From: Chara braunii
Lineage: Eukaryota > Streptophyta > Charophyceae > Charales > Characeae
Assembly: GCA_003427395.1 (NCBI GenBank)
Contig: BFEA01000009.1
Location: 1,826,291-1,863,790, forward strand
Direction of reading: 5' to 3'
Length of the DNA stretch: 37,500 nt
The stretch's first letter is position 1, and every line of letters starts with the position of its first letter. The position numbers and the translations under genes were made by a program. Under the pieces are notes generated by a model that was not told the DNA's origin, made no database searches, and worked only from the letters and a program-made list of their open reading frames with translations. Positions 19,426-30,747 of the stretch are shown piece by piece.

Positions 19426-20783
19426 TGGTTCATATTGCGCTACATTGGTTCTTCGCAATAGCTGTTCGGTGCTTCGCATGAGGTGTGTGGCAGTGATAAG
19501 GCTTGGGCGTTGAACGAAGGGCGGCCCAGGGTCGTGTGGGCGTGCCAGGGAGCTATGTGGTGACATACGGGGTGTATGCTGAATGATGAGAGCTCGCTGA
19601 TGTGACATATTAAGCCGAGGTGGAACTGCATTCTGCTGTTGGTTGTGCCGAGGCAAAGACCGGTCATCATTGCCGGTGAGAAATCTGTGGTTGGGGGCAG
19701 CATTATGAGTTATCTACCCTCTTCGTTTCTTCTTACCATGAGGAAGTGAGTTCTGTCTTGAGAGTCCTCTCGATGTGAGGTGTCGCGAGTGCTCAACCTT
19801 GAGAGTCGACATTCTTCCTGGGCAGCAAGCTGGTGGGAGACGGGCGAAGCCTCTGAAGGGCCCTGGACGAAGCACTCGGGTCACGGTCACTATGCCAAGT
19901 TGCCAACCCGCTGGGAGTAGTACACGCATGCTTTGCCGCAAGTCCTTGGTTCTGCTGCCTGCGCAATAGAGGTCATGCAGGGCATGCCAGCCCTTTGAGA
20001 GACGCTTACCAGACCGTCTTTAAATATTTCTGGTGGGGACTCGGTGTTGACTCTGGCTGTGATCGTCGTCATGTCTGCGACGTTAAATAATTCCTGAGGA
20101 GTTACGGGGGATCTCCTTAAATGCCTCCTGATCAGCCAGATCAAACCGGGTGTAAGGCTCGTTGCATGCGAGGGTAAATAATGTGCAGGGGCTGGCAGGT
20201 TTGGCGTTGACTTGGGGCACAGGGCATGGCCGGATTGCACACCTTCAGACATGCTGCTCAACCAGATGCTCAGGACGTTGACACAAAGAGACCACTCAAG
20301 AAGGACACAGGGGGAGGGGGGATTCCGGTAACTGTTCGCAGTGGCAATCAACAGACAATCTGCCATCAACCATACATCTCCAACAGGAGATACTATTTTT
20401 ATCTTTGATTATCTAGTTGTTACAGACTTGACTAACAACTGACAGACAACTGCAGATAGACTATATCTTTGCTGCACAGCAATCTGTTCTAGGGTAATCT
20501 AAAAATAGATATGATATTTCCTGTAGGATCTGACATTAGTTCTTACTACATCACCTAACTGTTTCTGTTCAGTCCGACCGAAATTAGTTGTGATTCATAA
20601 TCGGTTGTGTGTCAGGCTAAGGTAGGATTCAATGTGGATTCTAGTTTAGATCACACACATTGTAGCTCATGAGTGATGCAAGCACAAGTTAGGAGTTGTT
20701 AGTGGACGACCGTAGGACTACTCGTGGGACTGCTCGTAGTCGACCTTTGACGTTTTTGGAGTGGGGTCCAGGAGACGAGGAGA
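19426..20783 (+). other. Element 3 leader
   Basis: About 1.35 kb without a credible ORF between primer site and gag. Segments 19480-20290 align with 34790-35580, and 20070-20140 aligns with element 1 at 6745-6815 in reverse. This shows the leader is conserved across elements whose LTRs differ. Confidence 0.65.
20095..20119 (+). ncRNA. Conserved leader hairpin, element 3
   Basis: TGAGGAG pairs with CTCCTTA around an 11-base loop containing GGGGG. The same structure is found in elements 1 and 4; in element 4 the loop-closing pair is T-A instead of G-C. Confidence 0.55.
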
Positions 20784-21543
20784 TTGCGGAGAGAGGCTAG
20801 AGAGAGAGCAGCAACAAGGAGAGTGAGGGTGGCTGAGGATAGTGCCAGGTCTAGAACTATAGCTAGCACTGGTTCGACCATGGCCACTTTATCTACCATG
20901 TCGCAAACCTCTTCACAGTCCACTTTGTCAGGAGTTAGTCAGAGTGGTTCTCAGGGGTCCACCAGCCAGAGTGCTGACTTGCGAGTCGGCCAACAGACTC
21001 AACTCACGCCGGAGGATTATGAAATGCTCCAAGCAGAAGAACTTCAGGATGAGCTACAACGGCAATTGGATGAGGCAGCAGAGAGGAGAAGGAGAGCAAT
21101 CATGAGGAAAGCTAGACTAGGTAGTAGAAGAGAGGAGCTAGGCAGACTGGAAGCATTAGATGAGTCAACGCTTGATCCTGCGATACGAGCGCTGCGTAAC
21201 TCGCTTCTTTGTGGGGCGGAAGCGCAGGCTGTCCAACAGGAAGTGCTGGCTGAGCTAATGGCAGGCCAGGAAGTGATTTTGCCTGCAATACGGGCTCCTC
21301 GTCCCATGATGAGGCAGCCACAGTATGCTGTAGTGCCCCCTCCAGGTGCAGGTCCATCAGTGACGATGTCGCCGGTAGGGCCTCCATTCTCACCTATGTT
21401 TGGCATGCCCCCTCCAGGTGGTTTGGTAGCAACTACTGGTCCGGTTCATAGAGTCTAAGCCGTACCATCCATGACAGTGGTCACTACAGTCCCATTGTCA
21501 AGCCAGGCTTAGGTTAGTGTGCAACAGCCTGTTTCAGTGGTTG

Positions 21544-21738
21544 TGCAGCCGCTGCAGCAAGCCCCTGGGCTCATGCAGCCCATGCAGCCTATGCAGTGGA
21601 TGCCCAAGATACCCTTGCTGAGTCCTAAGCCCTTCTCCNATGCAGCCGCTGCAGCAAGCCCCTGGGCTCATGCAGCCCATGCAGCCTATGCAGTGGATGC
21701 CCAAGATACCCTTGCTGAGTCCTAAGCCCTTCTCTGGN
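21544..21738 (+). repeat. 97-bp repeat flanked by N characters
   Basis: 21544-21638 and 21641-21735 are essentially the same sequence (a Pro/Met/Gln-rich coding stretch). They are separated by an N at 21639, and a second N follows at 21738. Single N characters at both ends of a duplicate are typical of an unresolved gap closure rather than of biology. Confidence 0.85.
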
Positions 21739-22561
21739 GACAGGAAGAAGGATGAGGACTTGGACACCTGGGTAAGGACAGTGCCTACCTATGTGAGGCA
21801 CAAACTTACCCGGCCAGAGCAAGAAGTTGTTGTGGCAGCCTCCTTTCAAGAGGGGTCAGCAGGCCGCTGGTTGGATGGCCTAGTGCAACAGCAGGGCTAC
21901 GGTCAGGATTTTGATGCCTGGGCCCAGGCCAGGACATTGGAATTAGTTCATACGGTCCGTCTACAACAGGTGGCATGACCCGCAAGGGGCTCAAAAGGCC
22001 ACCGATGCTATCAACAATCTTTGTGCCAGAAGGTACAAGAATGTTAGAGAGCTGACAGACACCGTAGAACGTCTGCTCGTGGTTCCTGGCGTACGCTATG
22101 ACCAGCAGGTACTCCTTACGGATTACCTTAGATGTCTGCCTTCAGAGGTGAGGACAAAGCTGGTAGATGATGCTTATGTCGATCAGCATAACTTCGCCTC
22201 TTTCAGCAAGAAAGCCTTAGACATAGAGGCTAAGTTGGGGTCTGCGCATCTGAGCCAGGGCGATGGTAGGAAGAAGAGACTACCCCAGGACTGGAAAAAG
22301 AAAGGTCAACTAATGTTCGTCGACCATGATGGTTAGACGACAGAAATTGACGACTTCCCAGACTTTGGGGAGGAGACAGAGTATGATGGGGCCAGTGAGA
22401 CTTCGGATGGGGGAGTCGTGGCACCTATCAAGGAAAAGGCTAGGGGGACCGGGAAGAAGAAGGTAGTACGATCCACGGGTCAGGGCGACCGAGGAACACC
22501 CGCATGGGTAAAACTTGGTTTAGAGTATGAGGTGTGGAGAGACTGAGTTGCTAGGGGCACG

Positions 22562-22603
22562 TGCATGAACTGTGGCAACTTTGGTCACACGTCTAGAACG
22601 TGT
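22562..22603 (+). other. CCHC zinc knuckle of element 3 gag
   Basis: All four ligands are present in C-x2-C-x4-H-x4-C spacing. It is the last gag feature before the protease. Confidence 0.85.
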
Positions 22604-22738
22604 CGAGGCAAGAAGGTCACAACGAGGGTAGCCTCACCAACGGTAGTGGGACTTTCTTCAAACTCTGGCGGTGCTTCTGCGAGCACTTCGCAGGGGAACA
22701 CCTCGGGCCAGTAGGAGTTTTAGCCGCTCTTACTCGCG

Positions 22739-25700
22739 TTGGTAACGTTGCCTTCCCCACTTCAGGCGTTGGCCAAGGCTAGAGACCCACGTATCGCCCT
22801 GCAGACACATTCAGACCCACTGACGCTCTGTTCGATAGATGTGTATGAGGCCCTAGAAGAGTTAGAGACTGAGTGGTCAGGGAAGGACCCCAGGGACTTT
22901 TGGGCGATGATCAGTAGAGGTCCAAAGGGTGAACACTGCGTGTTAGAGGTTGATGTAGGTGGCCGCAAGGTTGGCGCCTTCGCAGACATAGGCTCTACAC
23001 GGAACTTCATCAGTCGTGCTTGTGTGGATAGACTGCGCTTAGGGGACCTAGTGCAGCGGCTTAGCAGAACTGTAGCTTCTACGCTGGCCAACAAGCACCA
23101 AATGTTGGTAAAGGACTATGTCAAGGACGTAGTCTGCACCTTCCCAATGGAGGAGGGGAAGTGAGCCATAAGATCTCCTTCCTGGTTAGCGACGAACTGC
23201 CCTTTGATATGCTCTTAGTCATGTACTACCTCGAGGTCGCGCAACCTCAGTTTGCATGGGATAAAAAGGTGTTGATCCACAAATTGCCCAATGGTAGAAT
23301 TGTTAGATTGCAGAAGTACAAAGCTAGCAGTCTGATAGAAAACTACGGGTGCATGTGTGCATCATCTTTCTATAACTATTATAAGCAGAATCGTGAGGAG
23401 GGCATGTACTTAGTATTTGTCTTTGAAAAAGGGGAGGCCGTAAAAACACCCCCAGAGATAGAATCGGTCGTCGCTCAATATTCAGACCTTTTTGAGGAGC
23501 CCACAGGCGTGGTAGAAAGGGAGGTTGTCCATGCAATAGTAGTTGTCCTAGGTAGTAAGGTACCTAGAGGATGAATCTATAGGATGTCTCCTGCGGAGTT
23601 AGATGAGCTCCGCAGCCAGCTCAAGGAGCTCACAGAGAAGGGATGGATTCGGCCTAGTGCCTCCCCTTACGGCGCTCCAGTCCTATTCGTACCGAAGAAG
23701 GGAGGTACCTTGAGGATGTGCATTGACTATAGGGGCCTCAATGCCATCATTGTTAAGAACGCGGAGCCCCTACCCCGCATCAACGACCTCTTGGATAGAG
23801 TGCAGGGATGCCGATACTTCACCAAGATAGATTTGAAGTCCGGATACCATCAAATTGCTATTAGGCCTAAGGATCAGCACAAAACCGCATTTCAGACCCG
23901 GTAGGGTCTGTACGAGTTTATGGTGATGCCCTTTGGACTGTGCAATGCACCTGGTACGTTCCATCACGCGATGAACATGATTTTTCATGACTACTTGGAC
24001 AAGTTTATTGTCGAGTACCTCGATGATATTCACATCTTTAGTAGGACTGTAGAGGAGCACACTGAGCACTTGAAAACAGTGCTAGGTCTCCTAAGACAGC
24101 ACCAGTACAATGTTAACTTGGAGAAATGCGCGTTTGGTCGCACCAAGATCTTGTACTTGGTCATGAAATCTCAACAGATGGACTGAGGCCGGATGATGCC
24201 AAGGTGGCCAGCATACGTGATTGGCCCAGACCTCAGACTGTTACTTTTGGGGATGAAGGGCTACTATCGTCCGTTTGTAAAGAACTATAGTACTATAGCT
24301 TCCTCATTAACAGATCTAACTCGACTTGACACCCCTTGGGAGTGGACAGAAGAGTGTGAGGCGGCCCTCTGGAAACTGAAGTATGCCCTGACACACTATG
24401 AAGTTCTTAAACTTCCTGACCCTGATAAGCCATTTGTCATGACCACAGATGCCAGCCAATATGGCATTGGTGCAGTCCTTGTGCAAAAGGAGGGGCCCTA
24501 GTTAAGACCTATCGAGTATATGAGCAAAAAGATGCCATCTCAAAAACTAGCTAAGTCCACTTATAAGCGTGAGCTCTATGCCTTGTATAGAGCGCTGGTT
24601 CATTGGAGACATTATCTCCTAGGCACATTCTTCTATGTGAGATCTGACCATGAGACCTTGCGCTGGATCAAGACACAGCCCGTGCTCTCTGATGCACTCA
24701 AGAGATGGATACAAGTGATAGACATGTATGTCTATCAACTTGATCCAATCAAGGGAGAGTACAACAAAGTGGCTGATGCGTTATCTCGTCGGGCACATTA
24801 TCTGGGCGCCTTAGTTACGAAATTTGGCATATCTAGCGACCTAACTCGATCATTGGTGGAAGCCTATCAGCAAGATCCCGTTATGTCTGAGATCATCCGT
24901 AGATTCCAAGCAAAGGACAAAAAGACTTTGGACGAATTTACGATGGTAGACGACTTGCTGTTTCTTGAGAAGGCAGGGAATAAAAGGTTGTGTGTTCCTA
25001 GTAGCGAGTCGTTGCGTAGTTTATTTTTAGGAGAATGCCATGATGCAACTGGTCATTTTGGATACAAAAGGACATCAGCGAACTTAGTACAGAGATTTTG
25101 GTGGCCCTCTATGATGCTAGATGCAAAACGCTATGTTGAAACCTGCCAGGTTTGCCAAAGGAACAAACCAAGGACTCAGGCTCCGCTTGGGCTGATCAAG
25201 CCCTTGCCGATTCCTGAAGGACCAAGTCAGAGTGTGTTTATGGATTTTATGGATACCCTTGTGACCAGCAGGTCTGGAAAGAGACACATCTTTTGTCATA
25301 GTGGATCGTTTTTCTAAGTAAGCCAAACGGATCGCTATGCCTTAAAGTGCTAAAACTGACTATGTCATCAAGTTGTATATGGATAATTGGGTACGGGATT
25401 TCGGTTTGCCTACATCCATCATTGGTGATAAGGATGTGAGAGTCACAAGTGAACTGTGGCAGTCGAGTGCTGAACAGGTGGGCACAAAACTCCAAATGAC
25501 CTTAGGGAATCACCCTGAGTCAAATGGCCAGGTAGAACAGATGAACCGGGTAGTACAGCACCTGCTTCGGCATTATATTAAGCCAAGTCAGGATGACTGG
25601 GACGAGAAGTTACCTCTCGTCGCCAGCCTGTACGACAATGCTGTGCACAGTACTACCGGTATGACTGCCAATTAGTTACATCTTGGTTGGAAGCCCAGAA

Positions 25701-26352
25701 CTGCACTTGACTTTCTGCTACCAGAAAGACAACCCACTGCAGCACCTGGCAGCATAGACTTTGCTAAGTTTGCTGTCAAATATGAACAGATGCTGCAGCA
25801 GGCCGTTGAACATATTAGGAAGTCTCAGGATGCTGTGATCGCATCTGAGAATAAACATAGATGGCCCTGTTAACTTTCAGGTAGGTGATAAAGTCTGGGT
25901 AAAGTAATCTAACTAGGTCAGGAGATGGGGATATCACGAAAACTGATGCTTCAGTATTTTGGTCCCTGGGAGATCTTAGACATTGTAGGGGATCAAACGG
26001 AAGGGCCTTCATACGTGATTCGTATTCCTGCACACTTACGCACTTACCTTGTGTTCCATGCCTCCAAGTTCGCACCTTTCACCAGTTTCCTTCAAGAAGA
26101 TCGATGCTGCCCCCAACCATGGATGGCGAGGTGGACGTTGACCAGATCAAGGAGCATCGAGTGATGCCTGTTCCTCGACCATCAAGCAGAGGGCGCCTTC
26201 CTAAATCGAGAATGCAGTATCGTGTGAGATTCAGACATCATGTGGATCCCAAGGTAGATAGCTGGTTCACACGAGAAGAACTCCTGAGAACACCTCCTCA
26301 AGTGATCGCGGGCTATGAAAGAGAACTAAAAGGGAAAATGTATGTAGAGTAA
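22739..26352 (+). pseudogene. Element 3 pol with chromodomain-like tail, broken
   Basis: Protease (22920-23240) reads ADIGSTRNFIS where ADSGSTRNF would be usual, so the catalytic DSG triad is DIG, followed by FDMLLVMYY. Reverse transcriptase (23584-24500) has [37 protein letters not shown] and intact YLDD at 24016-24027. RNase H has TTDASQYGIGAVL, KRELYAL, RSDHETLRW and ADALSRR (24450-24790). Integrase has a zinc site (CHDATGHFG, CQVCQRNK), first Asp MDFMDTL, second Asp GDKDVRVTS and Glu in SNGQVEQ (25010-25560). The C-terminus has GPWEILD, LVFHASK and a chromodomain-like segment (about 26200-26330, VRFRHHVDPKVDSWF to YERELKGK). Stops lie near 23572, 23902, 24500 and 25315. There is a frame excursion at about 24182-24245 and a frameshift near 25298. 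Confidence 0.92.
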
Positions 26353-26378
26353 GAGACTTCTTAGAGGACTAACGAAGT

Positions 26379-26392
26379 AAAAGAGGAGGGAA
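26379..26392 (+). promoter_or_regulatory. Polypurine tract of element 3
   Basis: AAAAGAGGAGGGAA lies directly before the 3' LTR start TGCGAGG. Confidence 0.8.
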
Positions 26393-27387
26393 TGCGAGGA
26401 TCTGTGTCCTCGGCAGGCCTAAGGGGCCCCGGTTGTTGTGGTGCCCACCCTAAGTGAAGGCGGGCCTAACTTGTCACAAGAGGCCTTTGACTGTCAATTT
26501 CATATTTGGGATCCAGGCAGTTGCGACGCGCCAGTTGGTTGAGAGACACGCAGGCCGAGCAACAAAGACATTTCCAGGGTCTACCGGGCTTTTCCAAAGA
26601 ATGCAGGCCTTGGGCGTGATTCGCAGCCTCATACACTGACAGTTGGGAGGCCCAACCGAACAAGGCCCAGTAGCCGCAACGCAAAGGCAGCCTCCTGGGG
26701 CCTTTCGGAAGCTTCTGGGCCCAGGCCAGGACAGCCAGGCTGCACGAGCACGCCAACTCTTTCCATAAAGGAAAGAGCTCTCCCCAGGCAGCCTGATTCG
26801 GTCACTTGCTGGCTGGCGGCAGCGCTGCCGGAGCGATAGCTCGCAGGCTGACTGCTGGCAGAGGAGCAAGGGGCAACACACGTGCGGTCGTGTAGGGGAA
26901 CAGGGCGCTGCTGAGGGCAGCGCCATAGCCAGCCTTTATAGCGGGCTGGGCTTGGATGTTCAGTGAGGCGCAGGGGTGGTCTTCGGGTGTAAGAGAGGAC
27001 AGATGTGGGTGTAAAGTGAGGGAAGGGTGAAGGATGATGATGATGATGTGAGGGCACATACCTTGTATTGGCGATGGTCTGCATTTGGGCGGCATCTTCA
27101 AGTACTTCGGGTTGCCGCTGATGTCAACAGTTGCATTGTCATTTACTAGGCTGATCGTAGCTGGATAGGAGTAGGCTGGGCGCTGAGCGCCAAGTAGGTG
27201 AAGGGACTGGACTCTTGTGTTATGGCGGAGAGAGAAAGCTCTCCTTGACATTGGTTTTTAGTACTATGACCTCCATTGGTGTTATATTGGTGCAATGCTG
27301 CTCTCTGGACACGGTGTGACTATCTGGCTTTCAATGTGATGGTGTAATCTGGAATTTGTCATCTCGCTCTTGCTTATTTTCCTTGCA
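26393..27387 (+). repeat. Element 3 3' LTR (LTR-A)
   Basis: The LTR begins TGCGAGG and ends TTGCA, collinear with 18435-19410. It has the hairpin at 26757-26777 and a shorter (GAT)n run near 27033. AATG follows at once. Confidence 0.92.
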
Positions 27388-27508
27388 AATGCATGAAATA
27401 AGGAAAATCAACGCAAAAAAAGATTTAAAAAAATTTCGGAATGATAAGCGATGAATAATTCGGAATTTCCGAAAGAAGTAATTTGGAAATCGGCGAATAA
27501 ATGCGAAA
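27388..27508 (+). other. AT-rich spacer between LTR-A and LTR-B
   Basis: 121 bp with A-runs and AATTTCCGAAA-like words; no gene. A second copy lies at 33657-33776. Confidence 0.7.
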
Positions 27509-28467
27509 TGTGAGGCTTAAGACCTCTATGAGCACTATCGGGGCCCTGTTTCCAGCACACCTGGCCGCCCTAATTGAAGGCGGGTAGATTCAGCTACGAG
27601 AGGCCCTATTTTTGCCTTTGTCGAAACTGGGGGAAATTCAGGCAGTTACGCAACGTCAGTTGGTTGGGCGAGCCCAGGCCCTGCCTCCCCTTCATCCGAA
27701 TGAATCGGAGGCAGGCCCTGGGCCAGACAAGGGGCAGGACCTGAGCACTGGCTGCTGGGCAGTTGGACACGGGTGATGAACCCATGCCCTGCGGGAGATC
27801 CCCTGGGGCAGGGCCTCAGCCAATTGCGGCCTACCGCAAGCTTCCAGGTGGAGGCCCATGCTAGCAGGCAGTCCATGAGTGGCAGCCACTTTCCATAAAG
27901 GAAATGGCCTGGCTGTTGGCTGGACATTGGGCACTCGGTGCCTATGGGCAAGCGCTGCTGCCAACTGCTGAAGCGTGCCTACGCGCTCACGGGCGAGCTG
28001 GGAAGAAGCTCATGGGCGAACTGGGAAGAACCAGGCAGCCATAGCCGAGTTGGCCTGCCCGTTGCTGGATGGGGCGCATGGTGGTCTTCAGGTGCATGTG
28101 GCATCTGTGTGGAGGATCGAGGTTGTGAGTGAAGCGAGGGGCATACCTAGTGCTTGATGCGAAAGGCATTGGGCGAGATCTGCTCGTACTTCGGGAAGCT
28201 GTTGACGTCACCAGCCACATTGTAGATAGCCTAAATAGGATCTGCCATTTGTAGTCTGGGCGCTGGGCGCCAGATAGGGAATCTACATTGGTTCATTGAT
28301 GATGATGACAAGCCTATTCCAACATTGTCATTTGTGAGCTTTGCCATGCTCTTATTTGGTGTAACTCGAGTTGCAATTCTACTTTAGGTTTGAGGTCAAG
28401 GCTATCTGGTTTCATGTGTATGATGCGGCTTGGTTTCTGAATTTCGCTATCGCTTATTTTCCTTGCA
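27509..28467 (+). repeat. LTR-B, copy 1
   Basis: 959 bp beginning TGTGAGG and ending TTGCA, followed three bases later by a primer-binding-site-like sequence. It is distantly related to LTR-A: it shares the GGCAGTT-CG...CAGTTGGTTG block, the TTTCCATAAAGGAAA hairpin and the TATTTTCCTTGCA terminus. It is the 5' LTR of a second element family whose body is missing here. Confidence 0.8.
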
Positions 28468-28470
28468 TTT

Positions 28471-28482
28471 TGGTATCAAAGC
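28471..28482 (+). promoter_or_regulatory. Primer-binding site after LTR-B, copy 1
   Basis: TGGTATCAAAGC, one base different from the initiator-Met site, at the same three-base distance from the LTR as in element 3. Confidence 0.75.
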
Positions 28483-28795
28483 TGTGGTATGCTGCGCTCA
28501 TTTGGCGCTTGTCTTCTGCTAATGCGGTGCATGCACGCGGTTAGCTGGGTGAGCGACCGTGGGTGGCATGCAGTGAGGAGGGCGAAGGCACGCACGCGAC
28601 TCAGGAGGAGAGGGGTATCGCCAAGAAGGCTGTGTGGTGATATTGGGTGTTTTGTAATGTGATGAGACTGATCTGCGATTAATGCTGAGGCGGAACAGCG
28701 GTATAATGCTGCTTGTGCCAAGACAATGATTGGTCCTCGCAATCGACGTCCGGTCATCTAGTGAGAATATTTGTGGTTGGGGGCAGCTATTTTGG
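28483..28795 (+). other. Truncated leader of LTR-B element, copy 1
   Basis: Noncoding leader sequence that matches 34752-35060. It is cut at the duplication junction before any gag. Confidence 0.65.
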
Positions 28796-29163
28796 GGCAG
28801 TTGCGACGTGCCAGTTGGTTGAGAGTAACGCAGGCCGAGCAACAAAGACATTTCCAGGGCCTACCGGGCTTTTCCAAAGAATGCAGGCCCTGGTCGTGAT
28901 TCAGAGCCTCATACACTGACAGTTGGGAGGCCCAACCGAACAAGGCCCAGCAGTTGCAGCATAAAGGCAGCCTCCTGGGGCCATCCGGAAGCTTCTGGGC
29001 CTAGGCCAGGACAGCCAGGCTGCTTGAGCAGGCCAACTCTTTCCATAAAGGAAAGAGCTCTCCCCAGGCAGGCTCATTCGGTCGCTTGCTGGCTGGCGGT
29101 AGTGCTTCTGGAGCGATAGCTTGCAGGCTGACTGCTGGCACTGGAGCAAGAGGCTGCGCACGT
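28796..29163 (+). repeat. LTR-A fragment, first half (duplication copy 2)
   Basis: Matches about 26516-26886 of the element 3 LTR, including the ATAAA hairpin at 29037-29057. It ends GCGCACGT, where the 3981-bp insertion begins. The other half continues at 33149. Confidence 0.88.
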
Positions 29164-29267
29164 TGTCGCGCCCCCACTAATCCAAGGGTCTGGTGAGATG
29201 TCCTTCCCCGGGACCGAGCTCAGTGGGTTGGAGGACTGGCAGGCTGTCACGCAGGCATTTTGATAGC

Positions 29268-29278
29268 TATAAAAATAG
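29268..29278 (+). promoter_or_regulatory. TATA-like box near insertion start
   Basis: TATAAAAATAG lies about 104 bp inside the left end, in an otherwise mixed region. If the left end is an LTR, this would be its U3 promoter. Confidence 0.4.
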
Positions 29279-29901
29279 AGTTGTGTTCAGAGGCAGTCAC
29301 ACTTTGTCATACAGCCGAGTAGTCAGGGTTATCCCTCCTGCCAGCGGCGACACGCGTTCGGGTTTATCGCGTGCACCTAACCCCGTATAAAGGATAGGCT
29401 CAAGGTCAGTAGAGTCCCTATCATTCAGGAGTCCTTCAAGCTGCCTTGAGTGTAACCTGTATAAAATAAGGAGGAAAAATAACAAATATGCATCATAGAG
29501 CAATTGACACTGACCAAATGAGAAGACCAGAAACCAGACTCTGCAAGAGTATGACCAGAGATACGAGACTGAAGAGTAGTACACAAAATATGCAGGAAGC
29601 AGCCATTGGAGGGCTGGAGTCACTAATAAATAATAATGTTGTAATACATCATAGTGACTGAAAAGAGAGAACCTCAATCAATGATAATAAGCGGTACCCC
29701 CTCGTGAGTAAGTGCTGATGTCTGGGACTCCATATCTGGCGCCTCGTCATTGAGAACTCGCGTGGCTATCGACTCTGGGACTACGTAGCTGATGTCGAGA
29801 GGCGCTGCTGGATCAATCTTGCAGATGTAGGCCATGCATCTAGCCATCTCCTCGTCTGCGACGCTCCTGAGATAAAGCTCCTCCGCAAGAATGATATCGC
29901 T

Positions 29902-30147
29902 TCAAGCTCCAATCAATATCTCAATACGTCCTCTCCCACCATAGTAGATGTAGGAAACCTCGAGAAAGCGATCTTTGTAAAGAGGCTTTCGATAAGCTTG
30001 CATAGCAAAGTTTGTCCTTACCAAATGAGTATAGCCATCTCCGAGGTATGGGACCGGACCCTCCCCTCTTGGGGGACCAATAACTGTCTCAGACCTAGGG
30101 TCGTCTGACATGTAGGAGTCAACCACCCTCAAGAAGATACTGTGCAA
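29902..30147 (-). CDS. Unrecognised ORF in the insertion (82 codons)
   Basis: The reading starts MHSIFLRVVDSYMSDDPRSE and has a well-mixed, protein-like composition (PRGEGPVPYLGDGYTHLVRT, SYIYYGGRGRIEILIG). After its stop the same frame stays open to about 29696 (EELYLRSVADEEMARCMAYI), which suggests one longer interrupted gene. No domain is recognised. It lies downstream of the 172-codon ORF on the same strand and could be part of the same gene, spliced or frameshifted. Confidence that it is or was coding is moderate; function is unknown. Confidence 0.4.
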   Translation of the reverse strand: MHSIFLRVVDSYMSDDPRSETVIGPPRGEGPVPYLGDGYTHLVRTNFAMQAYRKPLYKDRFLEVSYIYYGGRGRIEILIGA

Positions 30148-30228
30148 GAAGATGTGCGATCCTCCTTAATGTCGCCCTCCGACGCCTCCGCTCACTGGTC
30201 TCCAACGCTCCTGTCGCCGTCCACAAAC

Positions 30229-30747
30229 TCAACCCCTGTGAGTGTCCCAATCGAAATAATCGCCAAGATCAAGGTCACTCACAGAGCAGGGCTCCAAATT
30301 CGACTCATTTGTCTCTGATTTCGGGGCACACGTAGTGATTGGGACTCCAGATCTGGTTAACTCTCTTTGGATCCGGTCGTCCTTCCGCCTCTTCTCCTTG
30401 CTGCGGGGCTCACTAAGGGGCTTGGGGTTGCATCCATCAAAATCGAAAAACACACCCCCAGGAGCTGAAGGTACACGAGGGAACACAACGTGCAGCCAGT
30501 TGTCCCTCCAATAGCTCTCCCTGCGAAATATGTAATCCGCAATCCTGTCGTATGTGGTGCCCTTCACTCCCGTCTCTGCCCCCTTCACCGAGTAGGTGAT
30601 CACGAGTGTGTGTCTCGAGGTCGAGGACTCGTTAGCCCTGATAGTGAAACTTTGATGTGCCGCATGTCTGTAGCAGAATCTCTCAATCAATCTACCCCAC
30701 TTAGGGGTAGTCTCACGACGTCGGGCCAGCTTGGATGGAATGCACAC
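30229..30747 (-). CDS. Unrecognised ORF in the insertion (172 codons)
   Basis: A protein-like, non-repetitive minus-strand frame. Visible features are a basic N-terminus (SKLARRRE), a central stretch HTLVITYSVKGAETGVKGTT, an aromatic segment YIFRRESYWRDNWLHVVFP, a basic patch RSKEKRRKDDR and an acidic C-terminus (DLDLGDYFDWD). The first codon is a GTG; an in-frame TAG just upstream is preceded by TTTGCAT, so TTTGCATTAG could equally be a splice acceptor with this as an internal exon. A neighbouring frame after DYFDWD also stays open for 17 codons. I do not recognise the family. It may be a captured host gene fragment, a protein of the element itself, or chance. Confidence 0.45.
   Translation of the reverse strand: MCIPSKLARRRETTPKWGRLIERFCYRHAAHQSFTIRANESSTSRHTLVITYSVKGAETGVKGTTYDRIADYIFRRESYWRDNWLHVVFPRVPSAPGGVFFDFDGCNPKPLSEPRSKEKRRKDDRIQRELTRSGVPITTCAPKSETNESNLEPCSVSDLDLGDYFDWDTHRG

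Larger units (their letters stand above)
20784..22640 (+). pseudogene. Element 3 gag, broken
   Basis: The open frame begins by 20784; the first ATG in it is at 20880 (MATLSTMSQTSSQ), so the start is uncertain. A Ser/Thr/Gln-rich N-terminus is followed by a Glu/Arg/Gln coiled coil (about 21010-21150) and a Pro/Gly-rich linker. The capsid-like segment (21740-22330) includes DLDTWVRTVPTYVRHKL, GRWLDGLV and LRCLPSEVRTKLVDDAY. A CCHC knuckle, CMNCGNFGHTSRTC, is at 22562-22603. Stops occur at about 21456, 21976, 22334 and 22543. A 97-bp repeat bracketed by N characters (21544-21738) sits at the linker-capsid border and is probably an assembly fault. Confidence 0.82.
18435..27387 (+). mobile_element. 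Element 3: near full-length Ty3/gypsy retrotransposon
   Basis: The complete architecture is visible: a 5' LTR of 976 bp, an initiator-Met primer-binding site, a leader of about 1.35 kb, gag, pol, a polypurine tract and a 3' LTR of 995 bp, with a 4-bp AATG duplication outside. Total length is about 8.95 kb. LTRs begin TGCGAGG and end TTGCA. Gag and pol contain many stops and frameshifts, so it cannot move by itself. The 5' LTR lacks about 26 bp present in the 3' LTR near 26850, a loss between short AGGCTG direct repeats. That shows divergence after insertion. Confidence 0.92.
26516..28795 (+). repeat. Tandem segmental duplication, copy 1
   Basis: This block of about 2.28 kb (distal LTR-A, 120-bp spacer, LTR-B, primer site, start of leader) recurs in the same order and orientation in 28796-29163 plus 33149-35060. 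Copies differ by a few percent in the stretches compared by eye. The junction at 28795/28796 joins mid-leader to mid-LTR-A with a shared GGCAG, which is what unequal exchange would leave. Confidence 0.85.
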
